Source of the DNA: Lactobacillus gallinarum DSM 10532 = JCM 2011
Lineage (GTDB): Bacteria > Bacillota > Bacilli > Lactobacillales > Lactobacillaceae
Direction: 5' to 3'
Length of the DNA: 64,000 nt
Assembly: GCF_001434975.1 (NCBI RefSeq)
Contig: NZ_AZEL01000011.1
Location: 62,001 to 126,000, forward strand
Shown here: positions 25,694 to 35,549 of the stretch, in pieces
Layout: each line of letters opens with the position of its first letter
Position numbering within the stretch: the stretch's first letter is position 1
The notes under the pieces: model-generated
Seen by the model: only the letters and a program-made list of their open reading frames with translations
What the model was told of the DNA's origin: nothing
Databases searched by the model: none
Position numbers and translations under genes: made by a program

Positions 25694-27643
25694 ATGGACC
25701 ACAAAAAGGTGGCTGAACGAGTAATTAAAGATGTGGGCCACGATAATATTATTGCTGGTGCACACTGTGCTACTCGTTTGCGTTTAGTTTTAAAAGATGA
25801 TTCAAAGGTTGACCAAAAGGCATTGGATAATGATCCAGATGTTAAAGGTACTTTTAAGACCAATGGTCAATATCAAGTAATCATTGGGCCAGGAGATGTT
25901 AATGATGTTTATGATGAATTCATTAAGATCACTGGCTTGAAAGAATTATCAACCGATGATTTGAAGAAGGTTGCTGCAGAAGGTAAAAAGAAGAATCCAG
26001 TAATGGATTTCATTAAACTTTTGTCTGACATCTTTGTTCCAATCATTCCAGCCTTAGTTGCTGGTGGTTTGTTGATGGCTTTGAACAACTTCTTGACTTC
26101 ACCAGGACTATTTGGTTCTAAGTCAGTTGTTCAAATGGCACCTAATATTGCCGGCCTTTCTAACATGATCCAAGTCATGTCAGCTGCTCCATTTATCTTT
26201 ATGCCAATTCTGGTAGGTATGTCGGCGGCTAAAAGGTTTGGAGCTAACCAATTCTTGGGTGCTGCAATCGGTATGATTATGACCACACCTAACTTGGGTG
26301 GTGCTACTAAGTTCTGGGATATCTTTGGTTTACATGTTGCACAAACTAACTACCAATACCAAGTTATTCCTGTCTTAGTATCAGTTTGGGTATTATCAAT
26401 TTTGGAAAAGAGATTCCACAAATGGCTTCCATCTGCAGTTGACTTTACCTTTACACCACTTCTTTCAATTATGATTACTGGTTTCCTTACTTTTGTAATT
26501 ATTGGACCAGTCTTCAAGGGTATCTCAGACGCTATTACTAATGCAATCGTATGGCTTTACAACACTACTGGTGCCTTTGGTATGGGTGTCTTTGGTTTGA
26601 CTTATTCAGCAATTGTTACTACTGGTCTTCACCAAAGTTTCCCAGCTGTTGAAACTCAACTTTTGGCAGCATTTGCTAAGAATCCAGCAAGTTCTGGTGA
26701 CTTTATCTTTGTTACCGCATGTATGGCTAACGTTGCTCAAGGTGCCGCAACCTTCGCAGTTTACTTCTTGACTAAGAACGAGAAGATGAAGGGGTTGGCA
26801 AGTTCATCAGGTGTATCTGCACTTCTTGGTATTACTGAACCAGCATTGTTCGGTGTTAACTTGAAGTACAAGTTCCCATTCTTCTGTGCTTTGATCGGTT
26901 CAGGTGTTGCTGCCGCATTTGCTGGTGCAATGCACGTAACTGCAGCTGCCCTTGGTTCAGCTGGTTTCCTTGGATTCCTTTCAATTTATCCAAAGACTAT
27001 TCCAATGTGGATTGTTTCTGTAGCAATCAGTTTTGTAGTTGCCTTTGTCTTAACTTACGTTTACGGTAAGGGTCACTTGAAGGAAGAAGTTGCTGAACAA
27101 GATGTTCCAGTAAACGATGCAGATGATTACGCTGAAGAAAATCAAAAGGCAGAAAAGCTCGGTAAGGAGGAATTATCGTTAAAGGATGAAGTTATTGCTT
27201 CACCAGTTGATGGTACTCCAGAAAGCTTAACTAGGGTTAACGATCAAGTATTCTCAGCTAAGTTAATGGGTGACGGTGCTGCTGTTATCCCTAGTGACGG
27301 TACAATTTACTCACCAGTTACTGGTACTGTAACTATTGCTTACGAAACTAAGCACGCATACGGTATTAAGTCAGATGACGGTGCTGAAGTATTGATTCAC
27401 ATCGGTCTTGATACTGTAAACCTTAAGGGTGAACACTTCGAAAGCTTTGTAAAACAAGGTCAAAGAGTTGAAAAGGGCGAAAAGCTTGGTACAGTTTACC
27501 TTGATGCTGTGAAGAAAGCAGGTTACGACACTACTGTCATGGTAGTAATTACTAACACTGCTAACTACGCAAATGTTCAACGCATTACCGACGCTGGCGA
27601 CAAACACGGTGATAATTTGATCGCTGTCACAGCTCATAATTAA
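25694..27643 (+). CDS. scrA: Sucrose PTS permease, EIIBCA
   Basis: A 649-residue transporter that imports and phosphorylates sucrose. Order is EIIB (phospho-cysteine in [10 protein letters not shown], about residue 26), a ten-helix EIIC (about 105-460) and EIIA at the C-terminus with phospho-histidine in [10 protein letters not shown]. It is divergent from scrB; together with scrR the locus is complete for sucrose. GGAGGAAAC precedes the ATG. Dense use of preferred codons suggests high expression. Confidence 0.95.
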   Translation: MDHKKVAERVIKDVGHDNIIAGAHCATRLRLVLKDDSKVDQKALDNDPDVKGTFKTNGQYQVIIGPGDVNDVYDEFIKITGLKELSTDDLKKVAAEGKKKNPVMDFIKLLSDIFVPIIPALVAGGLLMALNNFLTSPGLFGSKSVVQMAPNIAGLSNMIQVMSAAPFIFMPILVGMSAAKRFGANQFLGAAIGMIMTTPNLGGATKFWDIFGLHVAQTNYQYQVIPVLVSVWVLSILEKRFHKWLPSAVDFTFTPLLSIMITGFLTFVIIGPVFKGISDAITNAIVWLYNTTGAFGMGVFGLTYSAIVTTGLHQSFPAVETQLLAAFAKNPASSGDFIFVTACMANVAQGAATFAVYFLTKNEKMKGLASSSGVSALLGITEPALFGVNLKYKFPFFCALIGSGVAAAFAGAMHVTAAALGSAGFLGFLSIYPKTIPMWIVSVAISFVVAFVLTYVYGKGHLKEEVAEQDVPVNDADDYAEENQKAEKLGKEELSLKDEVIASPVDGTPESLTRVNDQVFSAKLMGDGAAVIPSDGTIYSPVTGTVTIAYETKHAYGIKSDDGAEVLIHIGLDTVNLKGEHFESFVKQGQRVEKGEKLGTVYLDAVKKAGYDTTVMVVITNTANYANVQRITDAGDKHGDNLIAVTAHN

Positions 27644-27709
27644 TCATTAACTTATATAACTTACACTTCTCTAGAAAACAAAAAAGTTAAAAAGATAGAT
27701 AAAATAAAG

Positions 27710-27745
27710 AAGACACTAAGAAAGATTATTTCTTGGTGTCTTTTT
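27710..27745 (+). terminator. Terminator of scrA
   Basis: AAGACACTAAGAA (27710-27722) pairs with TTCTTGGTGTCTT (27730-27742) with one T-G pair, followed by T residues. Confidence 0.88.
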
Positions 27746-27774
27746 GTGTAATTAATATGTGAATGGACGAAATA

Positions 27775-27783
27775 TGTTATAAT
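27775..27783 (+). promoter_or_regulatory. Promoter of the putative antitoxin RNA
   Basis: TGTTATAAT (27775-27783) is a perfect extended -10 with no open frame behind it. Transcription would start near 27790. No convincing -35 is visible. Confidence 0.6.
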
Positions 27784-27789
27784 TTAAGT

Positions 27790-27919
27790 AAAGAAAAAAG
27801 GAGACACAAAGGTCTCCTTTGCAGCCCGCTTTAAGAGCGGTGGCTAAAAATTATAAGATTGACGAACGTCTACTCAAATAACCTGCCAAAGTTATTGAAT
27901 TGAGCGGCGTTTTATTTTT
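27790..27919 (+). ncRNA. Putative antisense antitoxin RNA of a type I system
   Basis: A non-coding stretch of about 130 bases with a promoter (27775-27783) and a hairpin-plus-T-run end: ATAAC / GTTAT and CTCAA / TTGAG with flanking AACG / CGTT, then TTTTATTTTTT to 27919. It also holds CCGCT / AGCGG. Its 3' part overlaps the last codon of the toxin gene and its whole length is complementary to the 3' region of the toxin mRNA, the usual arrangement of type I antitoxins. Ends are estimated. Confidence 0.6.
27792..27820 (-). terminator. Terminator of the toxin mRNA
   Basis: AAAGGAGAC (27797-27805) / GTCTCCTTT (27812-27820); on the minus strand the stem is followed by TTTTTTCTTT. It ends the toxin transcript inside the antitoxin RNA gene. 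Confidence 0.75.
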
Positions 27920-28034
27920 TGTCGTGATGATCGATGTAGGTCAGCAAAGCCAACACAAACATCCCAAACAAGAGCATCAAAGAAATGCAATCGTAAACCG
28001 ACATGGTTGAACCCTTTCTCTAGTTTATTGACCA
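27892..28034 (-). CDS. Short open frame overlapping the toxin gene (47 codons)
   Basis: An ATG at 28034, eight bases after the strongest ribosome site of the locus (CCGGAGGTGAGG), opens a 47-codon frame that covers the toxin gene in another frame and runs past its stop. The product (MVNKLEKGFNHVGL...) is basic and resembles nothing I know. It may be a regulatory frame whose translation affects ribosome access to the toxin start 31 bases inside it, rather than a protein gene. Confidence 0.3.
27911..28003 (-). CDS. Putative holin-like toxin peptide, type I toxin-antitoxin system (30 aa)
   Basis: A 30-codon gene: a short polar start (MSVYDCISL), one membrane helix (MLLFGMFVLALLTYI) and a charged end DHHDKK. 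This is the build of the putative holin-like toxin family, related to the TxpA/BsrG-type membrane peptides of type I systems. AAAGGG lies eight bases before the ATG. It is transcribed from a TATAAT at 28093-28098 and overlapped at its 3' end by an antisense RNA. When expressed freely such peptides damage the membrane. The frame is too short for routine gene calling. Confidence 0.75.
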
Positions 28035-28092
28035 TAGACCTCACCTCCGGGAGGTAAAACAACCACCGCTCATAAAACTTTCTGCGGAAATA

Positions 28093-28098
28093 ATTATA
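28093..28098 (-). promoter_or_regulatory. -10 box of the toxin mRNA
   Basis: TATAAT on the minus strand, with start expected near 28086. This gives an mRNA of about 290 bases with a structured 5' region, including ACCTCCCGGAGGT, which can fold back on the GGAGG ribosome site. No strong -35 is seen. Confidence 0.5.
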
Positions 28099-28104
28099 TC
28101 GAAA

Positions 28105-28132
28105 GCTAGTTCGTAAAGGAAGACGAACTAGC
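28105..28132. repeat. 10-bp inverted repeat upstream of the toxin promoter
   Basis: GCTAGTTCGT (28105-28114) and ACGAACTAGC (28123-28132) with an 8-base spacer. It lies where the toxin -35 region would be and has no T run, so it may be an operator or part of a processed end. Confidence 0.45.
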
Positions 28133-28160
28133 AAAAAAGCTCGCGTATGCGGGCTTTTTT
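28133..28160. terminator. Bidirectional terminator before the HTH regulator gene
   Basis: AAAAAAGCTCGC (28133-28144) / GCGGGCTTTTTT (28149-28160) around GTAT; A and T runs on both sides. It ends the regulator gene read on the minus strand. Confidence 0.85.
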
Positions 28161-28944
28161 AAGTAAGGCTTTGATAACATTCTAAAATCTTAGCAGAATA
28201 GTTATTTAGCATGAATGTGGAATTTAAGTTGTTGACTCTATCTAAGCCAACTACAAAGGATTTTAATGCTGATTGATAATCTTTTTGTTTCAAAAAAATA
28301 CATCCCTGTTGATAGCGAATTACGTTTAAATTCTCAGATTCGGCATCTCTACATGAAAGAATTTGTTTATTAACGATTTCAAATAATCGGCTTGCTTCTT
28401 TAGTTTTATGTAATTCAGCGTAAATTACACCTAATGAATTAATTAAAAGAAATTCAATAGAATTTTTAGGACGTAAATGATCAATATCAATATTCATAGA
28501 GTATGTGATTGCCAATTCAAAATAATGCTGACAATCTAAAAGGTCGTGCTCAATCTGATAAACTGCACAACCATAATAGTAATAATAGTTCTGAAAATCT
28601 TGATCATTGTTTAAAGAAGAAATGATAGGTTGTTGACTAAGGTATTTAATTAATTCTCTGTATTTGTGCTTACTACATAAATCAAAAGCTGTATCTGTAA
28701 GTGTAGAATTATTAAAAGGCAATTTTTCTTTAAGAAAATTCTGATCAATTGACAAATTGAGCTTTTGGCAGAGTGCAAGAAAAATAGCGGTATTAGGAAT
28801 ATAATCGCCATGTTCGATACTACTAATCATTGCTTGAGAACAAATTCCTGCGGCTAATTCTTTTTGTGAAATATTTTGTTTTAATCTTTCTCGCTTGATA
28901 GTTTTGCCTATCTTTTTTGAGACTAATTCTTCAAAGTTATTCAT
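28159..28944 (-). CDS. HTH (XRE-type) regulator with helical repeat domain, Rgg/PlcR-like
   Basis: A 261-residue protein. Residues 8-65 form an XRE helix-turn-helix (IGKTIKRERLKQNISQKELA, SSIEHGDYIPN). The rest is all-helical with TPR-like spacing, as in Rgg and PlcR regulators that sense short peptides. No peptide pheromone gene was found beside it. It lies 20 bases after an MDR oxidoreductase gene on the same strand, so that gene and possibly itself are likely targets. Confidence 0.8.
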   Translation of the reverse strand: MNNFEELVSKKIGKTIKRERLKQNISQKELAAGICSQAMISSIEHGDYIPNTAIFLALCQKLNLSIDQNFLKEKLPFNNSTLTDTAFDLCSKHKYRELIKYLSQQPIISSLNNDQDFQNYYYYYGCAVYQIEHDLLDCQHYFELAITYSMNIDIDHLRPKNSIEFLLINSLGVIYAELHKTKEASRLFEIVNKQILSCRDAESENLNVIRYQQGCIFLKQKDYQSALKSFVVGLDRVNNLNSTFMLNNYSAKILECYQSLT

Positions 28945-28964
28945 AGTGAAATAACTATATCATA

Positions 28965-29831
28965 TTAATCAATGAAAGAAATTAAATTCCTGCCTCGGCT
29001 GGGATTATTTTGTTGAAAAATTATTGCACTCTGAAAATCTTGGTAAGAGAAGGTTCTATTAATAGGGATGAATAGTCTTTTTTCTTGAATCTCATTCATT
29101 AAAAATTGATAATCCTTCGGTAAAGCAGGACGACTGATGAATTGCATTCCAGGAGTGTTCTTCTGTACAACGGTAATTATTTCATCACCATGTGCAAAAT
29201 GCTTGAATAATTTTTCATTAATTGCAGGCCCAGCAAGGTCAATAATAAGACGAGAGTTAGTTCGTATATTTGGAGCAATCTCGATATTGTATTCATCCAT
29301 TCTTTCGTTTAAATAAGTTTTTGAGATGGCTCTTACATGAGGGATGAAATTTATATCAGTATGTCTCGTTAATAATTGCATTAGAACTAAACCAGTTACT
29401 GAGTTAGCACCGTAGATTAGTACTTGCTTATCTTTTTGTTTAATTATTTTAAATAAAGTCAATGCTAAGTCAGCTCCGCCAACTAAAGCAGTAGCTTCTT
29501 TGAGAGCAACATTATCAGGGATAGGAATAACAAGTGGTGGAATATTAGAGATGATTTTTTCTTGAAAGGTTCCCCAAGGATTAAGGACTAAGACTTTTTG
29601 ATGAAGAAGGGAGTTAGATCTTAAAGAACCAACTCTAGTAACAGCCCCGGTTCCACCGTATCCCATAATTTGTGGTGATGTTGTTGTAATAGTTCCATTA
29701 AGCTTGAGTAGATCATACCTAAGTAATGGCGCATATTTTGTTTCAATTTCTAAAGAAATAGGGGAGAATGTTGGCATTTGAATATCAGTTAATTTTGCTT
29801 GATTAAGAGCTGATTGAATAATAGCTTTCAT
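28965..29831 (-). CDS. MDR-family (zinc-independent alcohol dehydrogenase-like) oxidoreductase
   Basis: A 288-residue medium-chain reductase: N-terminal GroES-like domain (LKLNGTITTTSPQIMGYGGTGAVTRVG) and a Rossmann domain with LIYGANSVTGLVLMQLL. The zinc cysteines and histidine are absent, which points to the quinone-oxidoreductase branch. It is shorter than the usual 310-340 residues, and the nucleotide-binding segment is GANSVTG instead of GAGGVG. The start ATG 29831 has GAAAGG nine bases upstream. Substrate unknown. Confidence 0.8.
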   Translation of the reverse strand: MKAIIQSALNQAKLTDIQMPTFSPISLEIETKYAPLLRYDLLKLNGTITTTSPQIMGYGGTGAVTRVGSLRSNSLLHQKVLVLNPWGTFQEKIISNIPPLVIPIPDNVALKEATALVGGADLALTLFKIIKQKDKQVLIYGANSVTGLVLMQLLTRHTDINFIPHVRAISKTYLNERMDEYNIEIAPNIRTNSRLIIDLAGPAINEKLFKHFAHGDEIITVVQKNTPGMQFISRPALPKDYQFLMNEIQEKRLFIPINRTFSYQDFQSAIIFQQNNPSRGRNLISFID

Positions 29832-29874
29832 AGATTTGTATCCTTTCAAAAATAATTGAAGAAAGAATACAAGA

Positions 29875-29937
29875 TTTAGATTATTTTGAAAAATAAGAAT
29901 ACTGATATTGGATTGATGTAGTTATATTTTAGATTAT
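29875..29937. repeat. Direct repeat in the MDR gene upstream region
   Basis: TTTAGATTAT occurs at 29875-29884 and 29928-29937 in AT-rich DNA. Position before the MDR-regulator pair makes it a candidate binding site; AT-richness makes chance likely. Nothing else is recognisable in the gap 29832-30075. Confidence 0.25.
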
Positions 29938-30105
29938 CTATTTATAAATCTAATTAACTTTAATCTCTTGCCAATTTGACTAAAAGATTACAACTAATTG
30001 GATTTTTACACTGAAATAGAGTAAAGATGGGAGTTAATTAAATTTTGATTATTAGTAGTGTTACACCTTAACAACATGCTATAATTTTGGCTAATTAAAG
30101 GGGAG

Positions 30106-30639
30106 ATGATGAGAATGAAAAAGAAGAAAAATGAAACACTAAAAATCACTTGGATCATGACCGCTGTTTATTGGGTAGTTGGTCTATTATGCATGTTTTG
30201 GGGTAAGATAGATCATGCTTTTGCTAACCAAGTAAAAGATATTAACAATGTGTATGCACTGACCTTATTAATTATTCTGATTTTGCCACTGCTTTTTTCA
30301 ATCTTATTATCCATGAAAGTGAAGCCACCACGTTTAATTTGCAATCCACTGGTTGCCGTAATTTACTTGCTAATCGTAATTGCAGCAGGGATGGCATATA
30401 ATTTTCAAAATATTATTGGCTATTTCTTTCCGATTATTCTTTTTGTTTTGATGGCATTTTTGGCAATCTTTTATGCTTTGCTTAAAACCATTAGAAATAA
30501 GAAAAATGGTAAATATTATTTTGGTGATGGTAAAGATAAAGAGGAATGTAATAGCTTTTGGGATGCATATAAGCAATATTATGCGATGGGATTAACCTCT
30601 GGCATTATTGAAGGTTTACTAACTGTAGTTTTTAATTAA
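30106..30639 (+). CDS. Unknown four-helix membrane protein
   Basis: A 177-residue protein with four hydrophobic segments (about 15-35, 45-70, 80-102, 107-128) and a charged C-terminal part (KNGKYYFGDGKDKEECNSFWDAYKQYY) probably in the cytoplasm. I do not recognise the family. Starts at 30106, 30109 and 30115 are all possible after AAGGGGAG. An extended -10 (TGCTATAAT, 30077-30085) lies upstream. The following hairpin serves as its terminator and resembles a CIRCE element. Confidence 0.75.
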   Translation: MMRMKKKKNETLKITWIMTAVYWVVGLLCMFWGKIDHAFANQVKDINNVYALTLLIILILPLLFSILLSMKVKPPRLICNPLVAVIYLLIVIAAGMAYNFQNIIGYFFPIILFVLMAFLAIFYALLKTIRNKKNGKYYFGDGKDKEECNSFWDAYKQYYAMGLTSGIIEGLLTVVFN

Positions 30640-30658
30640 AAATAAGATAAAAATAAAA

Positions 30659-30691
30659 TTAGCACTCTTTTATAAAAAGTGCTAATTTTTT
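30659..30691 (+). promoter_or_regulatory. CIRCE-like inverted repeat that also forms a terminator
   Basis: TTAGCACTC (30659-30667), nine bases, AAGTGCTAA (30677-30685), then six T. The arms and N9 spacing match CIRCE except for one base. It stands 8 bases before the groE -35 and also fits a terminator for the upstream membrane protein gene. Confidence 0.6.
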
Positions 30692-30692
30692 C

Positions 30693-30721
30693 TTGCTTTT
30701 TTTAATGAAACAGGTTATTAT
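30693..30721 (+). promoter_or_regulatory. groESL promoter
   Basis: TTGCTT (30693-30698), 17 bases, TATTAT (30716-30721); transcription would start near 30728, at the edge of the downstream CIRCE. Confidence 0.7.
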
Positions 30722-30733
30722 CATATTTGTAAG

Positions 30734-30760
30734 TTAGCACTTAAGAAATAAGAGTGCTAA
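30734..30760 (+). promoter_or_regulatory. CIRCE operator of groESL
   Basis: TTAGCACTT-N9-GAGTGCTAA, the HrcA-binding element with one base off the consensus. It lies in the 5' untranslated region of groES, so HrcA would repress the operon outside heat stress. Confidence 0.9.
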
Positions 30761-30818
30761 TCACTAATAAAGATATCAAAAATTTAAAAAAGAAAACTAA
30801 TTATAAGGGGGACTAAAC

Positions 30819-31103
30819 GTGTTACAACCAATCGGTGATCGCGTGATCGTAAAAGTTAAAGATGAAGAAGAAAAGACTGTTGGTGGTATTGTTTTAGCAT
30901 CTAATGCTAAGAAGAAGCCAACTGAAGGTGAAGTTGTAGCCGTAGGTGAAGGTGCTTACGCATCAAACGGTGAAAAGATTCCTATGTCAGTTAAGAAAGG
31001 TGACGTAGTTCTCTACGATAGATATTCTGGCACCAACGTTGAATACGAAGGTGAAAAGTACTTAGTACTTCACGAAAAAGACATTTTAGCAATTGCAAAA
31101 TAA
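30819..31103 (+). CDS. groES: Co-chaperonin GroES
   Basis: GroES caps the GroEL cavity. The 94-residue product begins [25 protein letters not shown] with the mobile loop near residues 16-33 and ends [11 protein letters not shown]. The start is GTG with AGGGGGAC upstream. It is followed by groEL after about 50 bases under the same CIRCE-controlled promoter. Confidence 0.97.
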   Translation: MLQPIGDRVIVKVKDEEEKTVGGIVLASNAKKKPTEGEVVAVGEGAYASNGEKIPMSVKKGDVVLYDRYSGTNVEYEGEKYLVLHEKDILAIAK

Positions 31104-31152
31104 TTGACGCAATTATTAGAAATTAAAATACGAGATTAAGGAGCATAGATAA

Positions 31153-32784
<1,632 letters not shown>

Positions 32785-32843
32785 TTGTAGCTTTTTAGCA
32801 CAACACTCTCACTCTATTTCAAAAAACAAATAAATATTAAAAG

Positions 32844-32880
32844 CTTCGAAGTTGAAAAAAGTTCAGCTTCGAAGTTTTTC
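32844..32880 (+). terminator. Terminator of groESL
   Basis: CTTCGAAGTTGAA (32844-32856) pairs with TTCAGCTTCGAAG (32862-32874) with one G-T pair, followed by T residues. Confidence 0.88.
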
Positions 32881-32951
32881 TTTTCTCTTCCTTTATAGCG
32901 TATAATACTTAACAGTAACTCACTCTAGATGAAAATAGGAAAGGGACGTAA

Positions 32952-35549
32952 ATGGCTGAGAAAACAACTCCTATGATGGAGCAATATTATGAAATAAAGA
33001 AGCAATATCCCGACGCCTTTCTTTTTTATCGCGTCGGAGATTTTTATGAATTGTTTGAAGATGATGCGGTTAAGGGGGCACAGATTCTAGAATTAACTTT
33101 GACACATCGCTCAAATAAGACCAAGAACCCTATTCCAATGGCTGGCGTTCCGCACATGGCTGTGGATACTTATGTGAATACTTTGGTTGAAAAAGGGTAT
33201 AAAGTAGCTCTTTGTGAACAACTTGAAGATCCCAAAAAAGCTAAAGGCATGGTGAAGCGAGGCATCATTCAACTAGTAACTCCGGGTACCATGATGAATG
33301 AAGGACCTAATGATGCTAAGGATTCTAATTATTTAACTTCTGTAGTTACTACTAAAAGTGGCTTCGGTTTAGCTTACAGTGATTTATCCACCGGTGAAAT
33401 TTATTCTACTCATTTGAAGAGCTTTGCCGCAGTTTCTAATGAACTTTTGTCTTTGAGAACAAGAGAAGTTGTGTATAACGGTCCATTAACTGAACAAAAC
33501 AAGGACTTTATGCACAAGGTAAATATTACGGTTTCAGCACCTACACCAATTGAAGGCGAGCATGCGGAAATTTCTTATGTTGAACAAAATTTGACCAATG
33601 CAGCCGAAAAAGAGGCAACACGTCAATTAGTCGGTTACTTGCTTTCAACGCAGAAGCGAAGCTTAGCTCACTTACAAATTGCTAAGAGCTATGAAGTAAA
33701 TCAGTATTTGCAGATGTCACATACTGTGCAAAACAATTTGGAATTAGTGGCTTCAGCTAAGACCGGTAAAAAGATGGGATCACTTTTCTGGGTATTGGAC
33801 AAGACTCATACGGCCATGGGAGGTCGTCTACTCAAGCAATGGTTGGCCCGTCCATTGTTAAATGTGGATATCATTAATCATCGTGAAGAAATGGTTCAAG
33901 CATTACTTGATGGCTATTTTACCCGAGAAAATGTGATTGATGCCTTAAAAGGTGTATATGACCTAGAACGTTTAACAGGACGAATTGCCTTTGGCAATGT
34001 TAATGCCCGTGAATTATTGCAATTGTCGCGTTCTTTGCAAGCAGTGCCGGTTATTCTTGATGCACTTAATCAATCTGACAGTGATGTTTTGACAGATTTC
34101 GCCAAAAAAATTGATCCTTTAAAGGGTGTTGCTGAATTAATTTCTACTACTCTAGTAAAAGATCCACCACTTTTAACCACAGACGGTGGATTAATTAGAG
34201 ATGGTGTGGATAAACAACTCGATCGCTATCGGGATGCCATGAACAATGGTAAAAAGTGGCTTGTTCAAATGGAAACTGATGAACGTCAAAAGACAGGCAT
34301 TGACAACTTGAAAGTCGGTTTCAATAAGGTCTTTGGCTACTATATTCAAGTATCTAATGGTAACAAGAGTAAGGTGCCTCTTGATCGCTATACTCGTAAG
34401 CAAACTTTAACTAATGCAGAACGCTACATTACTCCAGAGTTGAAAGAGCATGAAAATTTAATTTTAGAGGCGCAGACTCGTTCAACTGATCTTGAATATG
34501 ATTTATTTGTTCAATTGCGTGATGAAGTCAAGAAATACATTCCTGCTTTGCAAAAATTGGGTAATCAATTAGCTGCCTTAGATGTTTATTGTGGCTTCGC
34601 TACAGTTGCTGAACAAAACAATTATTGTCGCCCATCTTTCCACACTGATAGTCAAGATATTGACGTCGTTAATGGTCGTCACCCGGTTGTGGAAAAAGTA
34701 ATGACTGCAGGTTCATATATTCCTAATGATGTGAAGATGGATTCTGCTACAAATATCTTTTTGATTACTGGACCAAACATGTCAGGTAAGAGTACTTATA
34801 TGCGGCAGATGGCGTTAATTGCCATTATGGCGCAAGTTGGTTCATTTGTCCCTGCTGATAGTGCAGCTTTACCTATCTTTGATCAAATCTTTACTCGTAT
34901 TGGTGCAGCTGATGATTTGATTTCTGGTCAAAGTACTTTCATGGTGGAAATGAGCGAGGCAAACGATGCTTTGCAATATGCTACGAAGCGCAGTCTAGTT
35001 TTATTTGACGAAATTGGACGTGGTACGGCTACTTATGATGGTATGGCCTTAGCGGGTGCTATTGTTAAATACTTGCATGATAAAGTTGGTGCCAAGGCAC
35101 TTTTTGCTACGCACTATCATGAATTAACCAGCCTTGATGAAACGCTTGATCATTTGAAAAATATCCATGTTGGTGCAACTGAAGAAAATGGTAAGTTAAT
35201 TTTCTTACATAAAATCTTGCCAGGTCCTGCTGATCAAAGTTATGGTATCCACGTTGCACAACTTGCTGGCTTGCCACGTGCCGTTTTACGTGAGGCAACT
35301 AAATTATTGAAGCACTTAGAAGCACAGGGGAGTGAACTGGCACCAGTTAGTCAGCAACTTGATTTATTTGCTCAACCAGTAACGGACTCTGATGAAATTG
35401 AAGATAATGACAGTGAAAATAGTCTGATGACCGATGCGGAACAAGATGTGCTTGATGATATTTCTAATCTTTATTTAGCTGATAAGACACCATTGCAAAT
35501 CATGCAAATGGTAGCTGATTGGCAAAAGGACTTGAAGGATGATAAGTAA
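32952..35549 (+). CDS. mutS: DNA mismatch repair protein MutS
   Basis: MutS recognises mismatches and recruits MutL. The 865-residue protein has the mismatch-binding FYRVGDFYELF (Phe and Glu wedge, about residues 25-37), clamp and lever domains, Walker A TGPNMSGKST, Walker B LVLFDEIGRGT and the dimer helix-turn-helix. QLDLF near residue 805 is a beta-clamp-binding motif. AGGAAAGGGAC lies upstream; its stop overlaps the mutL start by one base. Confidence 0.97.
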   Translation: MAEKTTPMMEQYYEIKKQYPDAFLFYRVGDFYELFEDDAVKGAQILELTLTHRSNKTKNPIPMAGVPHMAVDTYVNTLVEKGYKVALCEQLEDPKKAKGMVKRGIIQLVTPGTMMNEGPNDAKDSNYLTSVVTTKSGFGLAYSDLSTGEIYSTHLKSFAAVSNELLSLRTREVVYNGPLTEQNKDFMHKVNITVSAPTPIEGEHAEISYVEQNLTNAAEKEATRQLVGYLLSTQKRSLAHLQIAKSYEVNQYLQMSHTVQNNLELVASAKTGKKMGSLFWVLDKTHTAMGGRLLKQWLARPLLNVDIINHREEMVQALLDGYFTRENVIDALKGVYDLERLTGRIAFGNVNARELLQLSRSLQAVPVILDALNQSDSDVLTDFAKKIDPLKGVAELISTTLVKDPPLLTTDGGLIRDGVDKQLDRYRDAMNNGKKWLVQMETDERQKTGIDNLKVGFNKVFGYYIQVSNGNKSKVPLDRYTRKQTLTNAERYITPELKEHENLILEAQTRSTDLEYDLFVQLRDEVKKYIPALQKLGNQLAALDVYCGFATVAEQNNYCRPSFHTDSQDIDVVNGRHPVVEKVMTAGSYIPNDVKMDSATNIFLITGPNMSGKSTYMRQMALIAIMAQVGSFVPADSAALPIFDQIFTRIGAADDLISGQSTFMVEMSEANDALQYATKRSLVLFDEIGRGTATYDGMALAGAIVKYLHDKVGAKALFATHYHELTSLDETLDHLKNIHVGATEENGKLIFLHKILPGPADQSYGIHVAQLAGLPRAVLREATKLLKHLEAQGSELAPVSQQLDLFAQPVTDSDEIEDNDSENSLMTDAEQDVLDDISNLYLADKTPLQIMQMVADWQKDLKDDK

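Noticed and set aside
27892-28134. 80-codon frame over the toxin locus
   Set aside because: Its first 33 codons lie upstream of the toxin promoter start region. Only the shorter part from ATG 28034 has a ribosome site, and the toxin frame is different.
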